A stretch of 64,000 bases of DNA from an uncultured bacterium (GCA_905215055.1 CAJMOH010000008.1:6417-70416), one strand, 5' to 3'. Positions 45,901 to 53,443 are shown, numbered from the stretch's first letter. The notes: generated from the sequence alone by a model not told the origin. A program made the numbers and translations.

Positions 45901-48900
45901 CTTGGGCTGGACTTTTTCCAGGGCCTCCACGTTTACGCTAAAAGACAGGTCTTGCTCCGCAGCCTGTTTTGCAATTTTCAGCTTTTCCCGCACGTTGCCG
46001 GAGAGATACTCGTCCGCTGTGACGTAGTGGGGGGTTCCATCGGTTTCCGCTTCGCCGGGGACAAGGAAAATCACGCCCCGCAGCTCCTCCGCCAGCTGCT
46101 CCTGGGTTTTCCCGGTGAGGGAGGCCATATAATCCAAATCCACCCGGGCCTTTTCCCCCAAGGACACCGCCAGGGCCTCGGACGCCGTGTCCACATGGGT
46201 GACCGCCCGGTAGGGCTGGATGGTGCGCTTTGAAAACAGGTCGACTTTTCGTTTGAGGCTGCCCTGTTCGTCCAGTACCTCCAAAGAGCACAGGAGGGGG
46301 AAACTGCTGTCAGCCGAGAAAACAGAGGTGTTGGCCCGGCTGTTGAGCAGGCCATATTGGGCGGTGAAGCTGTCGTACAGGCGGTTCAGCTCCTGCTGCC
46401 CCGCTTGGACAGCTTCCTCCGAACCGTTTTCCATTTGGATTTCCAGCAGGCTTCGGGCGCAGTCTCGAATGAAAATCATGCCCCGGATGCGGTTTTCCGC
46501 CGTGACGGAGACCTCCACCGGGAACATCCGGCTGTTTTCCCGGTAATAAATGGCTCCATCTACCACTGTATAGCTGAAATTCCGCACTGTGGGGCCGGCG
46601 GGGATGGAACGGTCCTCCTCGTCCTCCCGCTCCCCCATTTCGTAAGGGGTATACGCAGCGTGGAGGTTCTCCACGGCTTTCGCCAGCAAGTCGGAAAGTT
46701 CGGCGCCCTCCAAGGGCGTGCAGGTGGTTTCCTTCTCGTTGCCGTACATGCTCCGGTCAAAGGCCATCTGGCCCAGCACCATTTCCGGGTGGTCGATAAA
46801 ATACTGGTTGACAGGCACCCCGTCCTCCGTCCGCCCCAGGTGCAGCCACTCCAGACCGGAGTCGGGCAAACTCACGTCCACCAGCTTCTCCCGCTTTTGG
46901 AGAAAGAGGATGTCTGTGGTCACCTGAGTCCCGGCGTTGGCGAGAAAGGCGTTGTTGGGCAGGCGGATGGCTCCAATCAATTGGGCGCGCTCCGCAAGAT
47001 ATTTGCGGACGCTGGGGTTCTGCTTGTCCAGGGTGCCTTTGGAGGTGATGAAGGCAACGATACCGCCAGGCCGCACTTTGTCCAAGGTTTTGGCGAAAAA
47101 GTAGTCGTGGATGAGAAAATGATATTTGTCATACCGCTTGTCGTGGAGGGAATAGCTGCCGAATGGGACATTGCCGATGGCAAGGTCGAAAAAGCTGTCC
47201 GGCAGTTCGGTATCCTCAAAGCCCTGCACCGCGATGCTACTCTGCTGGTACAGCTGCTGGGCGATCCGCCCCGTGAGGGGATCCAGCTCCACGCCGTACA
47301 GGTTACTTTCGCTCATGCTCTCCGGCACCAGGCCAAAGAAGTTGCCAATGCCGCAGGAGGGCTCCAGGATGTTGCCCGTGTGGAAGCCCATGTTCTCCAC
47401 CGCCTGATAGATGGCCTTAATGACAGTGGGGGACGTGTAATGGGCGTTGAGGGTGGTGGCTTTGGCAGCCTCGTATTCCTCGGGGGACAAAAGCGTTTTC
47501 AGCTGGGCGAATTCCTCCGCCCACTGCTCGTTGTTCTCGTCAAAGGCCTGAGGCAAGCCGCCCCAGCCCACATACCGGGACAGGATTTCCTGTTCCTCCG
47601 GGGTGGCCAGCCTTCCTTCGGCTTCGACTTGCTTTAAGGTTTGGATAGCCGCCACGTTGTTGCGAAATTTTGTCTTGGCCCCGCCCTCGCCTAAATGGTC
47701 GTCTGTAATGCGGAAGTTGTGGCGCTCGCTGTTGGGGATTTCCGGGTGCGGAGTTGTGAAGGTAATGCGATCACGATGTGGGGGAATCAGCTGCGATGGA
47801 AGTGGTTCCTCTTTTTGAGCGGGTGCTTCTTCCTCCCGTACCGGGGCGGCCATTTGGCTTTCATAGCGGTCGATGTCCTCCATGGTGAGCCACTCCGGTT
47901 TTTCCGGCAGGGCATTGTAGAGTTCCCGCATTTTGGCGATCTGCGCATCCACACTCCCAGCCCATAAATGCTTTTCCGCCCGTCCGCCAGCGCCCAAGAA
48001 GTAGTCACAGTCAGCTTTCAGGCGGCTTAATAACTGGTAACTTCCTTCCGCGCCTTCTTCTCTTTGGGGTGGTTCCTGCACCATGGGCGGCGTTGAAAAC
48101 ACCGGAGCGTCCTGGGTGGCGGAAATGGTCATTTCCGAGGTATTCGCAATCCGCTGGATTTCCTCCCGCACCGCCTGGGGCATTTTCTCATCGTAGAAGG
48201 TCACCGTGCGGTCCGGGGCGATGTGGGCCACCGTTTTGTAGTCCCCGTGTTCTTCCTCCAGCCGGTTCCACACGGTAATCCCATTTCCCAAATGGCCATA
48301 GCCCAGGTCGTAGGCTTTGGACGGGGCAGCTTCGCCAAAATCAAAAAGGGACATCTGCTGGCTCTCCTGAGAAGGCCGTTGGATGTCCCCATTGTTTTGC
48401 GGTGTATTTAGTTGTAGATCAGCTCCGTCCGCACTGTTTCCTCCGCCGCGCTGCGCAGGTTGTTCATCAAGCCCACCCACTGCATCGGGTCGCCGGCTTT
48501 CAGCTCTTCCGTCACGCCCTGAGCTTTCGCCATCTGCGCTACCAGTTCCTCCATCCGGCACTGGGCGGTCTGCTGGATCTCCGCCAGATGCTTGTTCAGT
48601 TTCCCGCTGGTCAGCAGGTTGGTGTAGGTGATTTTCCGGTGCTCCTGCAAAAAGCGCTTCCGCATCCGGGCGTACTTGCCCAGGGGCGTCGGCTCCTCCT
48701 GGGGCGGCAGCAGGTTGGGCAGCAGATAGTCCCCCTGCATGGTGTAGGTCACTTCCATTGTCATGGCTCCTTTCCGGTGAATTTTCAGGTTCTCTGGCTT
48801 CAGCATACTGCTTTGCGGGAGGATTCGCAAATGTGCGATTTTCTTTTTGAACCTGCCGCTCCAGGGAGAGCACCGTGCGGGCAATCTCGTCCAGGCACAT

Positions 48901-49602
48901 CCGGGCGATGTCCCGGGTGGCCACCCCCAGGGCATTACGGGTTTCGGGAGTGTTGAAGTTCCCTATCTCTTGAAAATCCTCGTCTTCCAGGTAGTTGGCA
49001 GAATCTACCCCACACCGGGCCAGCAGCATAGCTGCCACGCTGTTCCCCAGTACCGTGCGGAATTGCAGCGTCAGGTTGTCCTCGTCCAGCTCTTCCAGCG
49101 GGCTCCCCTGGGTGAGCAGTTGCAGCTCACCCAAGTAATCGCCCATGTTGTCCTCCACGGCGTTTCGAGCGGCGGAGAGCAGGGCGTCCCCAAAATCCTC
49201 CCGGTGTTCCAGCTCCCCAAAGCTGTTTTCCAGGGTTTCTATGATGTCCGGCGCATATTCCTCCCGCACCTGCCTCAGGGGAACCGGCCGGGAATTTCTG
49301 GTTTCGTGGGTGTCGGCCACGTCGAAGTAGTACCGCAGCCGGTGGGGACGCTCCCGGTCAAACACGGCGATGCCCTTGGCTCCCCGGTTGACCCACCGCC
49401 CAAACCGCTGGTTCCACCGCTCCATCTCCAAAACGGCGGTGGCGTCTGGCCGCTGGGCGTAGATCAGAAGCTGCTCGTCAAAGGGCAGATGGTAATTGCG
49501 GCAGGCGGAGGTGAGAAACGCCCGCCAGCTAGCGGGGGTAGTGGTCACCTCACGGGCGGTTTGCTTAAATAACTCGGTAATTTGTTCCCATCGTGTAGCC
49601 AT
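42928..49602 (-). CDS. Giant DNA methylase-helicase of the conjugative element
   Basis: A 2,224-residue protein. An N-terminal ArdC-like region (LIYAQRPDATAVLEMERWNQRF, WVNRGAKGIAVFD) leads into a low-complexity linker (about 280-400). A methylase domain follows, with LEPSCGIGNFFGLVPE near 745 and catalytic-type AIGNVPFGSY near 812 in place of NPPY. Then comes an SNF2-like helicase with Walker A HVVGAGKSFAM (near 1428), LFIDEADLFKNL (near 1585) and motif VI EQRSGRIIRQGN (near 1920), and a coiled C terminus. It probably protects or remodels transferred DNA. The linker overlaps tnpV in another frame. Confidence 0.92.
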   Translation of the reverse strand: MATRWEQITELFKQTAREVTTTPASWRAFLTSACRNYHLPFDEQLLIYAQRPDATAVLEMERWNQRFGRWVNRGAKGIAVFDRERPHRLRYYFDVADTHETRNSRPVPLRQVREEYAPDIIETLENSFGELEHREDFGDALLSAARNAVEDNMGDYLGELQLLTQGSPLEELDEDNLTLQFRTVLGNSVAAMLLARCGVDSANYLEDEDFQEIGNFNTPETRNALGVATRDIARMCLDEIARTVLSLERQVQKENRTFANPPAKQYAEAREPENSPERSHDNGSDLHHAGGLSAAQPAAAPGGADAPGQVRPDAEALFAGAPENHLHQPADQRETEQASGGDPADRPVPDGGTGSADGESSGRDGRAESRRPDAVGGLDEQPAQRGGGNSADGADLQLNTPQNNGDIQRPSQESQQMSLFDFGEAAPSKAYDLGYGHLGNGITVWNRLEEEHGDYKTVAHIAPDRTVTFYDEKMPQAVREEIQRIANTSEMTISATQDAPVFSTPPMVQEPPQREEGAEGSYQLLSRLKADCDYFLGAGGRAEKHLWAGSVDAQIAKMRELYNALPEKPEWLTMEDIDRYESQMAAPVREEEAPAQKEEPLPSQLIPPHRDRITFTTPHPEIPNSERHNFRITDDHLGEGGAKTKFRNNVAAIQTLKQVEAEGRLATPEEQEILSRYVGWGGLPQAFDENNEQWAEEFAQLKTLLSPEEYEAAKATTLNAHYTSPTVIKAIYQAVENMGFHTGNILEPSCGIGNFFGLVPESMSESNLYGVELDPLTGRIAQQLYQQSSIAVQGFEDTELPDSFFDLAIGNVPFGSYSLHDKRYDKYHFLIHDYFFAKTLDKVRPGGIVAFITSKGTLDKQNPSVRKYLAERAQLIGAIRLPNNAFLANAGTQVTTDILFLQKREKLVDVSLPDSGLEWLHLGRTEDGVPVNQYFIDHPEMVLGQMAFDRSMYGNEKETTCTPLEGAELSDLLAKAVENLHAAYTPYEMGEREDEEDRSIPAGPTVRNFSYTVVDGAIYYRENSRMFPVEVSVTAENRIRGMIFIRDCARSLLEIQMENGSEEAVQAGQQELNRLYDSFTAQYGLLNSRANTSVFSADSSFPLLCSLEVLDEQGSLKRKVDLFSKRTIQPYRAVTHVDTASEALAVSLGEKARVDLDYMASLTGKTQEQLAEELRGVIFLVPGEAETDGTPHYVTADEYLSGNVREKLKIAKQAAEQDLSFSVNVEALEKVQPKDLVAGEINVRLGATWIPEDVAEQFTHELLQTPFYYKSRIRVRYSPVTGEWNVSEKSLDRSNIRVFSTYGTKRVNAYKLIEDTLNLRDVRVFDTVQDENGKDQRVLNKKETAIAQDKQDQIKEKFQEWVWANPARRERLCTLYNEKFNAIRPREYDGSHLVFAGMNPEITLRPHQRNAVARAIYGGNALFAHVVGAGKSFAMIAAALESKRLGLSSKALFVVPNHIIGDFASDFLDLYPGANILVATKKDFEKQRRKKFCARIATGDYDGIILGHSQFEKIPLSTDRQQAMLKRQIVEVVAGIEAAKKREDSRFTVKQMEKSKKSLEAKLKKLNDQSAKDDVVTFEELGIDRLFIDEADLFKNLYLYTKMRNVGGISQTESQKASDLYMKCQYMDELTGGKGVVFATGTPVSNSMAELYTMQRYLQGNLLKELGLSHFDAWASQFGETVTSMELKPEGQGFQQKTRFSNFYNLPELMALFKEVADIQTADMLNLPVPKAKYETVVCKPSDIQKEMVEALGQRADAVRSGAVDASQDNMLLITNDGRKLALDQRLLNPLLPDVEGSKVNVCAEKVYRIWKDTQKDKLTQLVFCDLSTPKTDGSFSVYNDLKDKLVARGIPEEEIAFVHSAANETQKQQLFGKARAGQVRVLMGSTAKMGAGTNVQDKLIALHDLDCPWRPRDLEQRSGRIIRQGNQNLEVQIYRYVTEGTFDSYLYQMVENKQRFISQVFTSKAPARVMQEIDDVVLSYNEIKALATGNPQIIERANLETEVNKLKMLRASFLSQKYELEDKVLKYYPQQIQQYEERIAGTTADIARRDQNTPAEGFPPMCVKEITYTEKAQAGKALLDACSQMESTERVSVGSYRGFEMELSYEAFSKEYQVSLKGTLSHRVSLGTDVFGNITRLDNALNGLEQFLGSYRGSLERTKEQMETAKTEAEKPFDREAELREKSQRLAELTKLLKLDEKDRELLDATPDEGENAPTRKVVGRER
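48408..48758 (-). CDS. tnpV: TnpV family protein, nested out of frame within the methylase-helicase gene
   Basis: A 116-residue protein matching TnpV of Tn4451-type elements: YTMQGDYLLPNLLPPQEEP, LGKYARMRKRFLQEHRKITY, TNLLTSGKLNKHLAEIQQTA and the tail ETVRTELIYN. It lies on the same strand as the large gene but in another frame. It has its own AAGGAG eight bases ahead of ATG 48758 (an ATG at 48764 is too close to it). The host frame over this stretch gives only Gly/Ala/Asp/Arg-rich linker, so tnpV is the better-conserved reading. Function unknown. Confidence 0.8.
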   Translation of the reverse strand: MEVTYTMQGDYLLPNLLPPQEEPTPLGKYARMRKRFLQEHRKITYTNLLTSGKLNKHLAEIQQTAQCRMEELVAQMAKAQGVTEELKAGDPMQWVGLMNNLRSAAEETVRTELIYN

Positions 49603-49617
49603 GGATTCCTCCCTTCT

Positions 49618-50028
49618 CTATCGTTCTAGGTCAGTCCCTTTTTTCTGGGGAAACAAAGATAGCTGTTTCAGAGACTCCTTCTCCAATCGGGCATTCCGGT
49701 ATGCCCAATACTCCGGCTGATACCGCTGGATGGAGCGGTCAATGGCGGCCTCATACTCCCCAGGGCCGTAATACTGGTTCACCGGGGCTTCACATAGTCC
49801 TTTGTCCAGTAACTCCCGGATGGCCACCGGCGCTTCGCAGTCCTCTTCGAAGCAAAGGTAGCCGCCCTCCACAAAACTGTACGCCCGGGCCGCCCGGGAA
49901 AAGAGCTTGGAGGCCACCCCCAATTTTGCCATGACCCCACCATGGCTGGCGGTGGAGACTTCATACACCCCGGGGCAGAGCTCCACACAATGCTGGATTT
50001 CTCCCCAGGGGGAATATTGGGGCCTCAT
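49618..50028 (-). CDS. Conserved element protein (DUF7007-like), function unknown
   Basis: A 136-residue protein (SPWGEIQHCVELCPGVYEVS, THGGV-like SHGGVMAKLGVASKLFS, YLCFEEDCEAPVAIRELLDK). Proteins of this kind often accompany the large methylase-helicase in Firmicutes conjugative elements, and the DUF7007 assignment is from memory. The ATG at 50028 overlaps the previous stop and has GGAGG seven bases upstream. No enzymatic motif is seen. Confidence 0.75.
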   Translation of the reverse strand: MRPQYSPWGEIQHCVELCPGVYEVSTASHGGVMAKLGVASKLFSRAARAYSFVEGGYLCFEEDCEAPVAIRELLDKGLCEAPVNQYYGPGEYEAAIDRSIQRYQPEYWAYRNARLEKESLKQLSLFPQKKGTDLER

Positions 50029-50243
50029 CGTTCGTCCTCCTGGTAAACCGACCGGATCAGCCGGTGCATGGCCTGTTCTTTGTCCACCGCTCCCTGCAAG
50101 GCCAAGATAGTCCGGATGTTGGGGACGGTGATCCCCGGCACCTCCACCATCTCCTCCGGGGAGATGGTCAGCAAATCGCTGGGCAAATAGCCAGCCTCCT
50201 GGAAAATGCGGAACAACCTCTGTTCAAAATGTTCTCTCGCCAT
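50025..50243 (-). CDS. Small conserved element protein, function unknown
   Basis: A 72-residue helical protein (HFEQRLFRIFQEAGYLPSDL, VPGITVPNIRTILALQGAVD). The middle resembles a helix-hairpin-helix or SAM-like turn, which hints at nucleic-acid contact. The ATG at 50243 has AAGGAG five bases away; the longer upstream reading is dismissed because it crosses the small membrane gene. It overlaps the next gene by four bases. Confidence 0.65.
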   Translation of the reverse strand: MAREHFEQRLFRIFQEAGYLPSDLLTISPEEMVEVPGITVPNIRTILALQGAVDKEQAMHRLIRSVYQEDER

Positions 50244-50260
50244 GCAATCTCCTTTCCATT

Positions 50261-50350
50261 TCACTTTTTCCGTCTGCGGGCAAACAAAAAGCCCAGCCCT
50301 GCTAGAATGAACAGAACCAGGCACATGGCTATGATTGTTTTGAATTCCAT
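50261..50350 (-). CDS. 29-residue single-helix membrane peptide
   Basis: A short frame with a strong ribosome site (AAAGGAGG, four to five bases from ATG 50350). It encodes one membrane helix (IIAMCLVLFILAGLGFLF) followed by the positive-inside tail ARRRKK and a stop. It fits tightly into the parB-helicase operon. The helix plus basic anchor is the usual form of bacterial membrane microproteins. Function unknown. Confidence 0.55.
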   Translation of the reverse strand: MEFKTIIAMCLVLFILAGLGFLFARRRKK

Positions 50351-50568
50351 AAAGCCTCCTTTACCAGCGAAAAAAGAAAAGCCCGGATTTTCCCAGGCTT
50401 TGCCGTATTTTTCATAGTGATATTTTTCTCTATCCTCTGTCTTGTGGATAATTTCTTCTTTTTAGGAAGTATTGACAGTAGAGGGGGTGTGGTGTGGAGA
50501 GGGGGAACTGCGAAAACCGCCGTTTCCCGGTTTTGGGTGCACTTTCCCCTTGGCGGCACTGTTCTTTT
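50351..50568. other. Intergenic stretch between parB and the small membrane gene
   Basis: About 220 bp on the minus strand between the parB stop and the 29-aa gene. Short frames are present but none has both a ribosome site and protein-like composition. AAGCCCGG/CCAGGCTT around 50380-50400 gives a small hairpin. I see no clear promoter. Confidence 0.4.
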
Positions 50569-51540
50569 TCACCGTTCTCTGTCCCGCTGGCGCCTGCGGT
50601 ACAATTCCAGGGCTTTTACAATGGTTTCTTCCATTTTCTTGGCGGGCGTCCCCGCTGGGAAAAACTTGGCGATCCGATCTTTTGGTATTTTGAATTGCTC
50701 CACCTGGTTGGGCTTTTCCTCATGCATAATGGAAACAATGGCGTCCCGAGCCAGGCGCTGGCCCGGCCCCTTCCCCTCCGACAGCCGCCGCAGCTTCATG
50801 GCCTGGGCATGGGAGGGAGTAGCGTCCATTTCCCCGATCAAGTCAAACAGATCAAGCTGCTCCTCTTTTCGCAAGTAAGAAAGCTCCACCGCGGGGCGCA
50901 AAGCCATTTGGGGCTTGCCTGGTTCTTTTAGCACGGAATTGTCCACCAGCTCTAGGATTTCTGGGATGAGGTGAGTAAGGCAGATATATCGGCGTATCTG
51001 TTCTCGACTTTCTCCCACCTGCTGTCCTAATTCTTCATTTGTTCGCAATCTTTTTTCTGACACCAATGGTGTCATATTTTCTAATGAAGGCCGTCCAGCT
51101 TGCCTTTTCATAGCATCCAGCTTCATCTTATAGGCAAAGGCCTTTTCGCTGGGGAGAATCTGCTCCCGTTGAAGGTTGCTGTCCACCATGATAACAATGG
51201 CCTGGTCATCGGTGAGGTTGCGGACAATACAAGGGATTTCCTGCAAACCGGCCAGCTCCGCGGCACGCTTGCGCCGATGACCGGAAACCATTTCATAACC
51301 GCCGCCCTCCTTGGGCCGCACCAGGGCAGGCACCAGCACCCCGTTCTCCCGGACGCTTTGCACCATCTCCTTCATGGCGTCGTCCATCCGCACCTGGAAG
51401 GGGTGGTTGGGAAACTCGCTGATGTCCTCCGGCGGCAGCAACACCACCTTTTCCAACTTGGCGTCCTCTCGCTCCGCCTCCGTGGTGAACAGGTCATCGA
51501 GCGAGGGCAGATTTAGATTGAAGCCGCTGTTTTTCGCCAT
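50569..51540 (-). CDS. parB: ParB/RepB/Spo0J family partition protein
   Basis: A 323-residue protein. The ParB nuclease-like fold is visible in VLLPPEDISEFPNHPFQVRMDD, VLVPALVRPKEGGGYEMVSGHRRKRAAELAG (with the GHRRKRA signature) and DSNLQREQILPSEKAFAYKM. A helix-turn-helix (TNEELGQQVGESREQIRRYI) and dimerisation tail follow. It pairs with ParA for stable maintenance while the element is circular. The ATG at 51540 has GAAGGAGG six bases upstream and overlaps the end of parA by 47 bp. Confidence 0.92.
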   Translation of the reverse strand: MAKNSGFNLNLPSLDDLFTTEAEREDAKLEKVVLLPPEDISEFPNHPFQVRMDDAMKEMVQSVRENGVLVPALVRPKEGGGYEMVSGHRRKRAAELAGLQEIPCIVRNLTDDQAIVIMVDSNLQREQILPSEKAFAYKMKLDAMKRQAGRPSLENMTPLVSEKRLRTNEELGQQVGESREQIRRYICLTHLIPEILELVDNSVLKEPGKPQMALRPAVELSYLRKEEQLDLFDLIGEMDATPSHAQAMKLRRLSEGKGPGQRLARDAIVSIMHEEKPNQVEQFKIPKDRIAKFFPAGTPAKKMEETIVKALELYRRRQRDRER

Positions 51541-52375
51541 CCAGAACCTCCTTCGTGAAGGATTCGTAGGCCGCCGCCACTTTGCTGGTGGGGTCATAAA
51601 CATAGATGCTCTTTCCCGCCGCGCTGACCTCGGCAGCTTTCACCGCCAAGGGGATCTGACTTTGATAGATGCGAAGCATGCTGCCGTAGTTCTCCCGCAG
51701 AGTTGCCGCCGTCTGCCGGGCAAGGTGGGTGCGGTTGTCCACCAAGGTGAGCAAAACGCCGTCCACCAGCAGATTGGGGTTGATCTGGCGCTTCACTTTT
51801 CCAATGGTGCGGAGCAGCTGGGTCATGCCCTTGGCAGGGAGGTACTGAGCCTGCACCGGAATAATCACGCTGTCTGCGGCAGCCAGGGCGTTGATGGTGA
51901 CCTGTCTCGCCTGCCGGCTCGGTCGGCGCTGAACGGTCTCCACAGGAGACCAGCGCCCCAGGGAGGGCATACAGTCGATGAGGATGTAATCGTACTGATT
52001 TCGCGCCTGGGACAGCACTTCCTTCAGGGTGAACTCCCGGCTCATGGCGGTGACCAGGGCCATCTCCATGGCGGAAAGCTCGATGTTGGAGGGCAGCAGA
52101 TCCACGCCCTCCCGGTGGTGGAGCAAGGCCGGTTGAATGTCCACCGGTTCATCCCGGATGGCTCGCTCCATAAGGGTGGCTAGGGTGACAGGCAGGGTAT
52201 CCTGGTTTTGCCAACCCAGGCAGGTGGTCAGGTCGCCCTGGGGATCGGCGTCCACCAGAAGGACGCGTTTCCCCTGGCGGGCCAGGCCCACCCCCAGGTT
52301 GACAGTAGTGGTAGTTTTGCCGGTGCCGCCCTTTTGGTTGGCCAGGGCGATAATCCGGCAGTTGGGTTGATTCAT
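51494..52375 (-). CDS. parA: ParA family partition ATPase with an unusual internal insertion
   Basis: A 293-residue ATPase with deviant Walker A ANQKGGTGKTTTTVNLG near residue 12, LLVDADPQGDLTTCLGWQ and the Walker B region YILIDCMPSLG. Right after SLG the usual two residues before TINALAAADSVIIPVQAQY are replaced by about 19 (RWSPVETVQRRPSRQARQV). The extra DNA (about 51905-51955) contains a GGTCTCC-ACA-GGAGACC palindrome flanked by GGCGCT/AGCGCC. The frame stays open. Whether the ATPase still works is unknown. The ATG at 52375 has AAAGGAGG upstream. Confidence 0.92.
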   Translation of the reverse strand: MNQPNCRIIALANQKGGTGKTTTTVNLGVGLARQGKRVLLVDADPQGDLTTCLGWQNQDTLPVTLATLMERAIRDEPVDIQPALLHHREGVDLLPSNIELSAMEMALVTAMSREFTLKEVLSQARNQYDYILIDCMPSLGRWSPVETVQRRPSRQARQVTINALAAADSVIIPVQAQYLPAKGMTQLLRTIGKVKRQINPNLLVDGVLLTLVDNRTHLARQTAATLRENYGSMLRIYQSQIPLAVKAAEVSAAGKSIYVYDPTSKVAAAYESFTKEVLDGEKQRLQSKSALAR

Positions 52376-52432
52376 GGGATTCCTCCTTTCTCTTGCCGCC
52401 TCCATCTTTGGAACGGCTATGTACCGGGCAAG

Positions 52433-52457
52433 AAAAAAGCACCCTTGTGGGTGCCTT
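52433..52457 (-). terminator. Terminator or attenuator between the 55-aa gene and parA
   Basis: On the minus strand GCACCC-ACAA-GGGTGC is followed by TTTTTTC. It sits five to thirty bases after the small gene and before parA, so transcription of the whole element operon must pass it. Confidence 0.75.
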
Positions 52458-52462
52458 TTCAT

Positions 52463-52630
52463 TTATGTACGCAACTTTTTCTCGGACTTCTTGATAAGAT
52501 GCAGGAACACCTCGTCCACCAGGTAGGTGTCCCGGCCTTCTTCAAGCCATTTGTTCCGCAGCTCGTTGAGGCCGTGGAGCAGGACGTTGGCTTCTGTGGG
52601 GGTGAGGTTTAGGCGGATGGTTTGTTTCAT
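52463..52630 (-). CDS. 55-residue leader protein of the element operon
   Basis: A small protein (KQTIRLNLTPTEANVLLHGL, NELRNKWLEEGRDTYLVDEV) with a basic C terminus. The ATG at 52630 has GAGGAGG about eight bases upstream; a longer frame covers the promoter and is dismissed. It is the first gene after the strong promoter at the element's right end and is followed by a terminator. It may act in attenuation or as a small regulator. I do not recognise the family. Confidence 0.65.
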   Translation of the reverse strand: MKQTIRLNLTPTEANVLLHGLNELRNKWLEEGRDTYLVDEVFLHLIKKSEKKLRT

Positions 52631-52660
52631 AGGGCGGGCCTCCTCTCTTTTGATGGTTTC

Positions 52661-52690
52661 ATTATAGGGGAAAAGGCGATTTTTCGCCAA
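52661..52690 (-). promoter_or_regulatory. Main promoter of the element operon with overlapping palindrome
   Basis: On the minus strand TTGGCG (52690-52685) and TATAAT (52666-52661) are 18 bp apart. GGCGA-AAAA-TCGCC (52688-52675) overlaps the -35, so a repressor bound there would shut the promoter. All conjugation genes lie downstream in this direction. Confidence 0.6.
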
Positions 52691-52788
52691 TGTGCGAATC
52701 AAAGGGGGTTATTTTTTCATGTTTGCAACATTGCCGATGGCTGCAACCCGCATAAAAACTAGGTTTTTCCATGCCCCTTATGGTTATT
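52691..52788. other. Non-coding right end of the element
   Basis: This stretch between the main promoter and attR holds the inverted end repeat GCCCCTTATGG (52773-52783), five bases from the core, and the motif AATGTGCGA. No gene is seen. It is the probable recombinase-binding arm. Confidence 0.6.
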
Positions 52789-52797
52789 CGCACCATA
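52789..52797 (+). other. attR core of the integrated element (CGCACCATA)
   Basis: Second copy of the 9-bp core found at the tRNA-Leu 3' end. Immediately downstream begins sequence ending in a strong terminator, which fits the original tRNA downstream region. Confidence 0.75.
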
Positions 52798-52818
52798 TTA
52801 AGGAACAATCTTTCATAC

Positions 52819-52851
52819 AAAAACAGCCTTCCAAATCGGAGGGCTGTTTTT
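52819..52851. terminator. Probable original tRNA-Leu terminator, displaced by the element
   Basis: AAAAACAGCC pairs with GGCTGTTTTT, extended inward by TTCC/GGAG (one mismatch) around AAATC. It is A/T-flanked on both sides, so it can stop transcripts from both directions. It lies 22 bp after the attR core, the distance expected behind a tRNA. Confidence 0.8.
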
Positions 52852-53068
52852 GTATCTATGCCCGGAAATCCTGATATTATGGGCTTTCCGAGCTTTTTCT
52901 GTTTTCCGGGGACTTGGCGGATTAGGCCGCCATCGGCTTGTTTCCCATTGCAGCAATCACATAGCCCTATGGCGGTTCATTTTTGCACACCCTTGTCCGG
53001 CTCTCTTGTGCCAGAACTGAGGAAACGCTAAAAAGTATCCGCTCTCGGATAATCAAGTATATAAATAA
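52852..53068. other. Intergenic region without recognisable gene
   Basis: About 215 bp between two terminators. Short frames exist but lack ribosome sites and protein-like composition. I see no RNA gene or repeat here. It may be a remnant of earlier insertions next to the tRNA. Confidence 0.4.
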
Positions 53069-53113
53069 AGTCTCGTGTATTGCTAAGCTGCCAGATACAC
53101 GAGACTCTTTTTT
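53069..53113. terminator. Terminator after the MerR-type remnant
   Basis: AGTCTCGTGTA (53069-53079) and TACACGAGACT (53096-53106) form a perfect 11-bp stem, with CTTTTTT on the plus strand and TTTATTT on the minus strand. The MerR-type frame ends at 53112 on the minus strand. Confidence 0.8.
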
Positions 53114-53443
53114 ATTCTTTTGTCCGAATCAGATTACTCACATACGGACGTTTTCCGGAAAGCACCTCATCATAGAAGTTTTGCTTCCAGTCGATATAGT
53201 CCACGCTGTCCTCTAATTCTTTGATGGAGCCGAGCAATGCTTCACGTTTTTTCGACAGCATTTCTTTTCGCTGCATAATGGAAGACTCTCCCTGTAAGCA
53301 AAGCTCCAAGTATTCCTTCATTTCCAGAATACTCATACCGCATTTCTTTAAGCAAGTGAGGTCTTTGATCCATTTTACATCCTTTTCATCAAAGACCCGG
53401 CGATTATTCCCGTCTCTTTTGACATTGGGGATCAGCCCCTCAT
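53112..53443 (-). pseudogene. Decayed MerR family regulator
   Basis: The minus strand reads NEGLIPNVKRDGNNRRVFDE, KDVKWIKDLTCLKKCGMSIL and EMKEYLELCLQGESSIMQRK, then a coiled-coil ending YVSNLIRTKE. These are the wing, linker and dimer helix of a MerR-type regulator. The N-terminal helix-turn-helix is lost: a TGA interrupts the frame just before YNCNEGLIPN where RYYERIGLIP would be expected. Only a truncated protein from an ATG at 53336 could be made, and it would lack DNA binding. Confidence 0.75.

Noticed and set aside
42928..49602. Restriction-modification system
   Set aside because: The methylase domain is fused to a helicase typical of conjugative elements, and there is no nuclease or specificity subunit.
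50329..50559. 76-codon minus-strand frame after parB
   Set aside because: It has no ribosome site, its composition is not protein-like, and it overlaps the better-supported small membrane gene.
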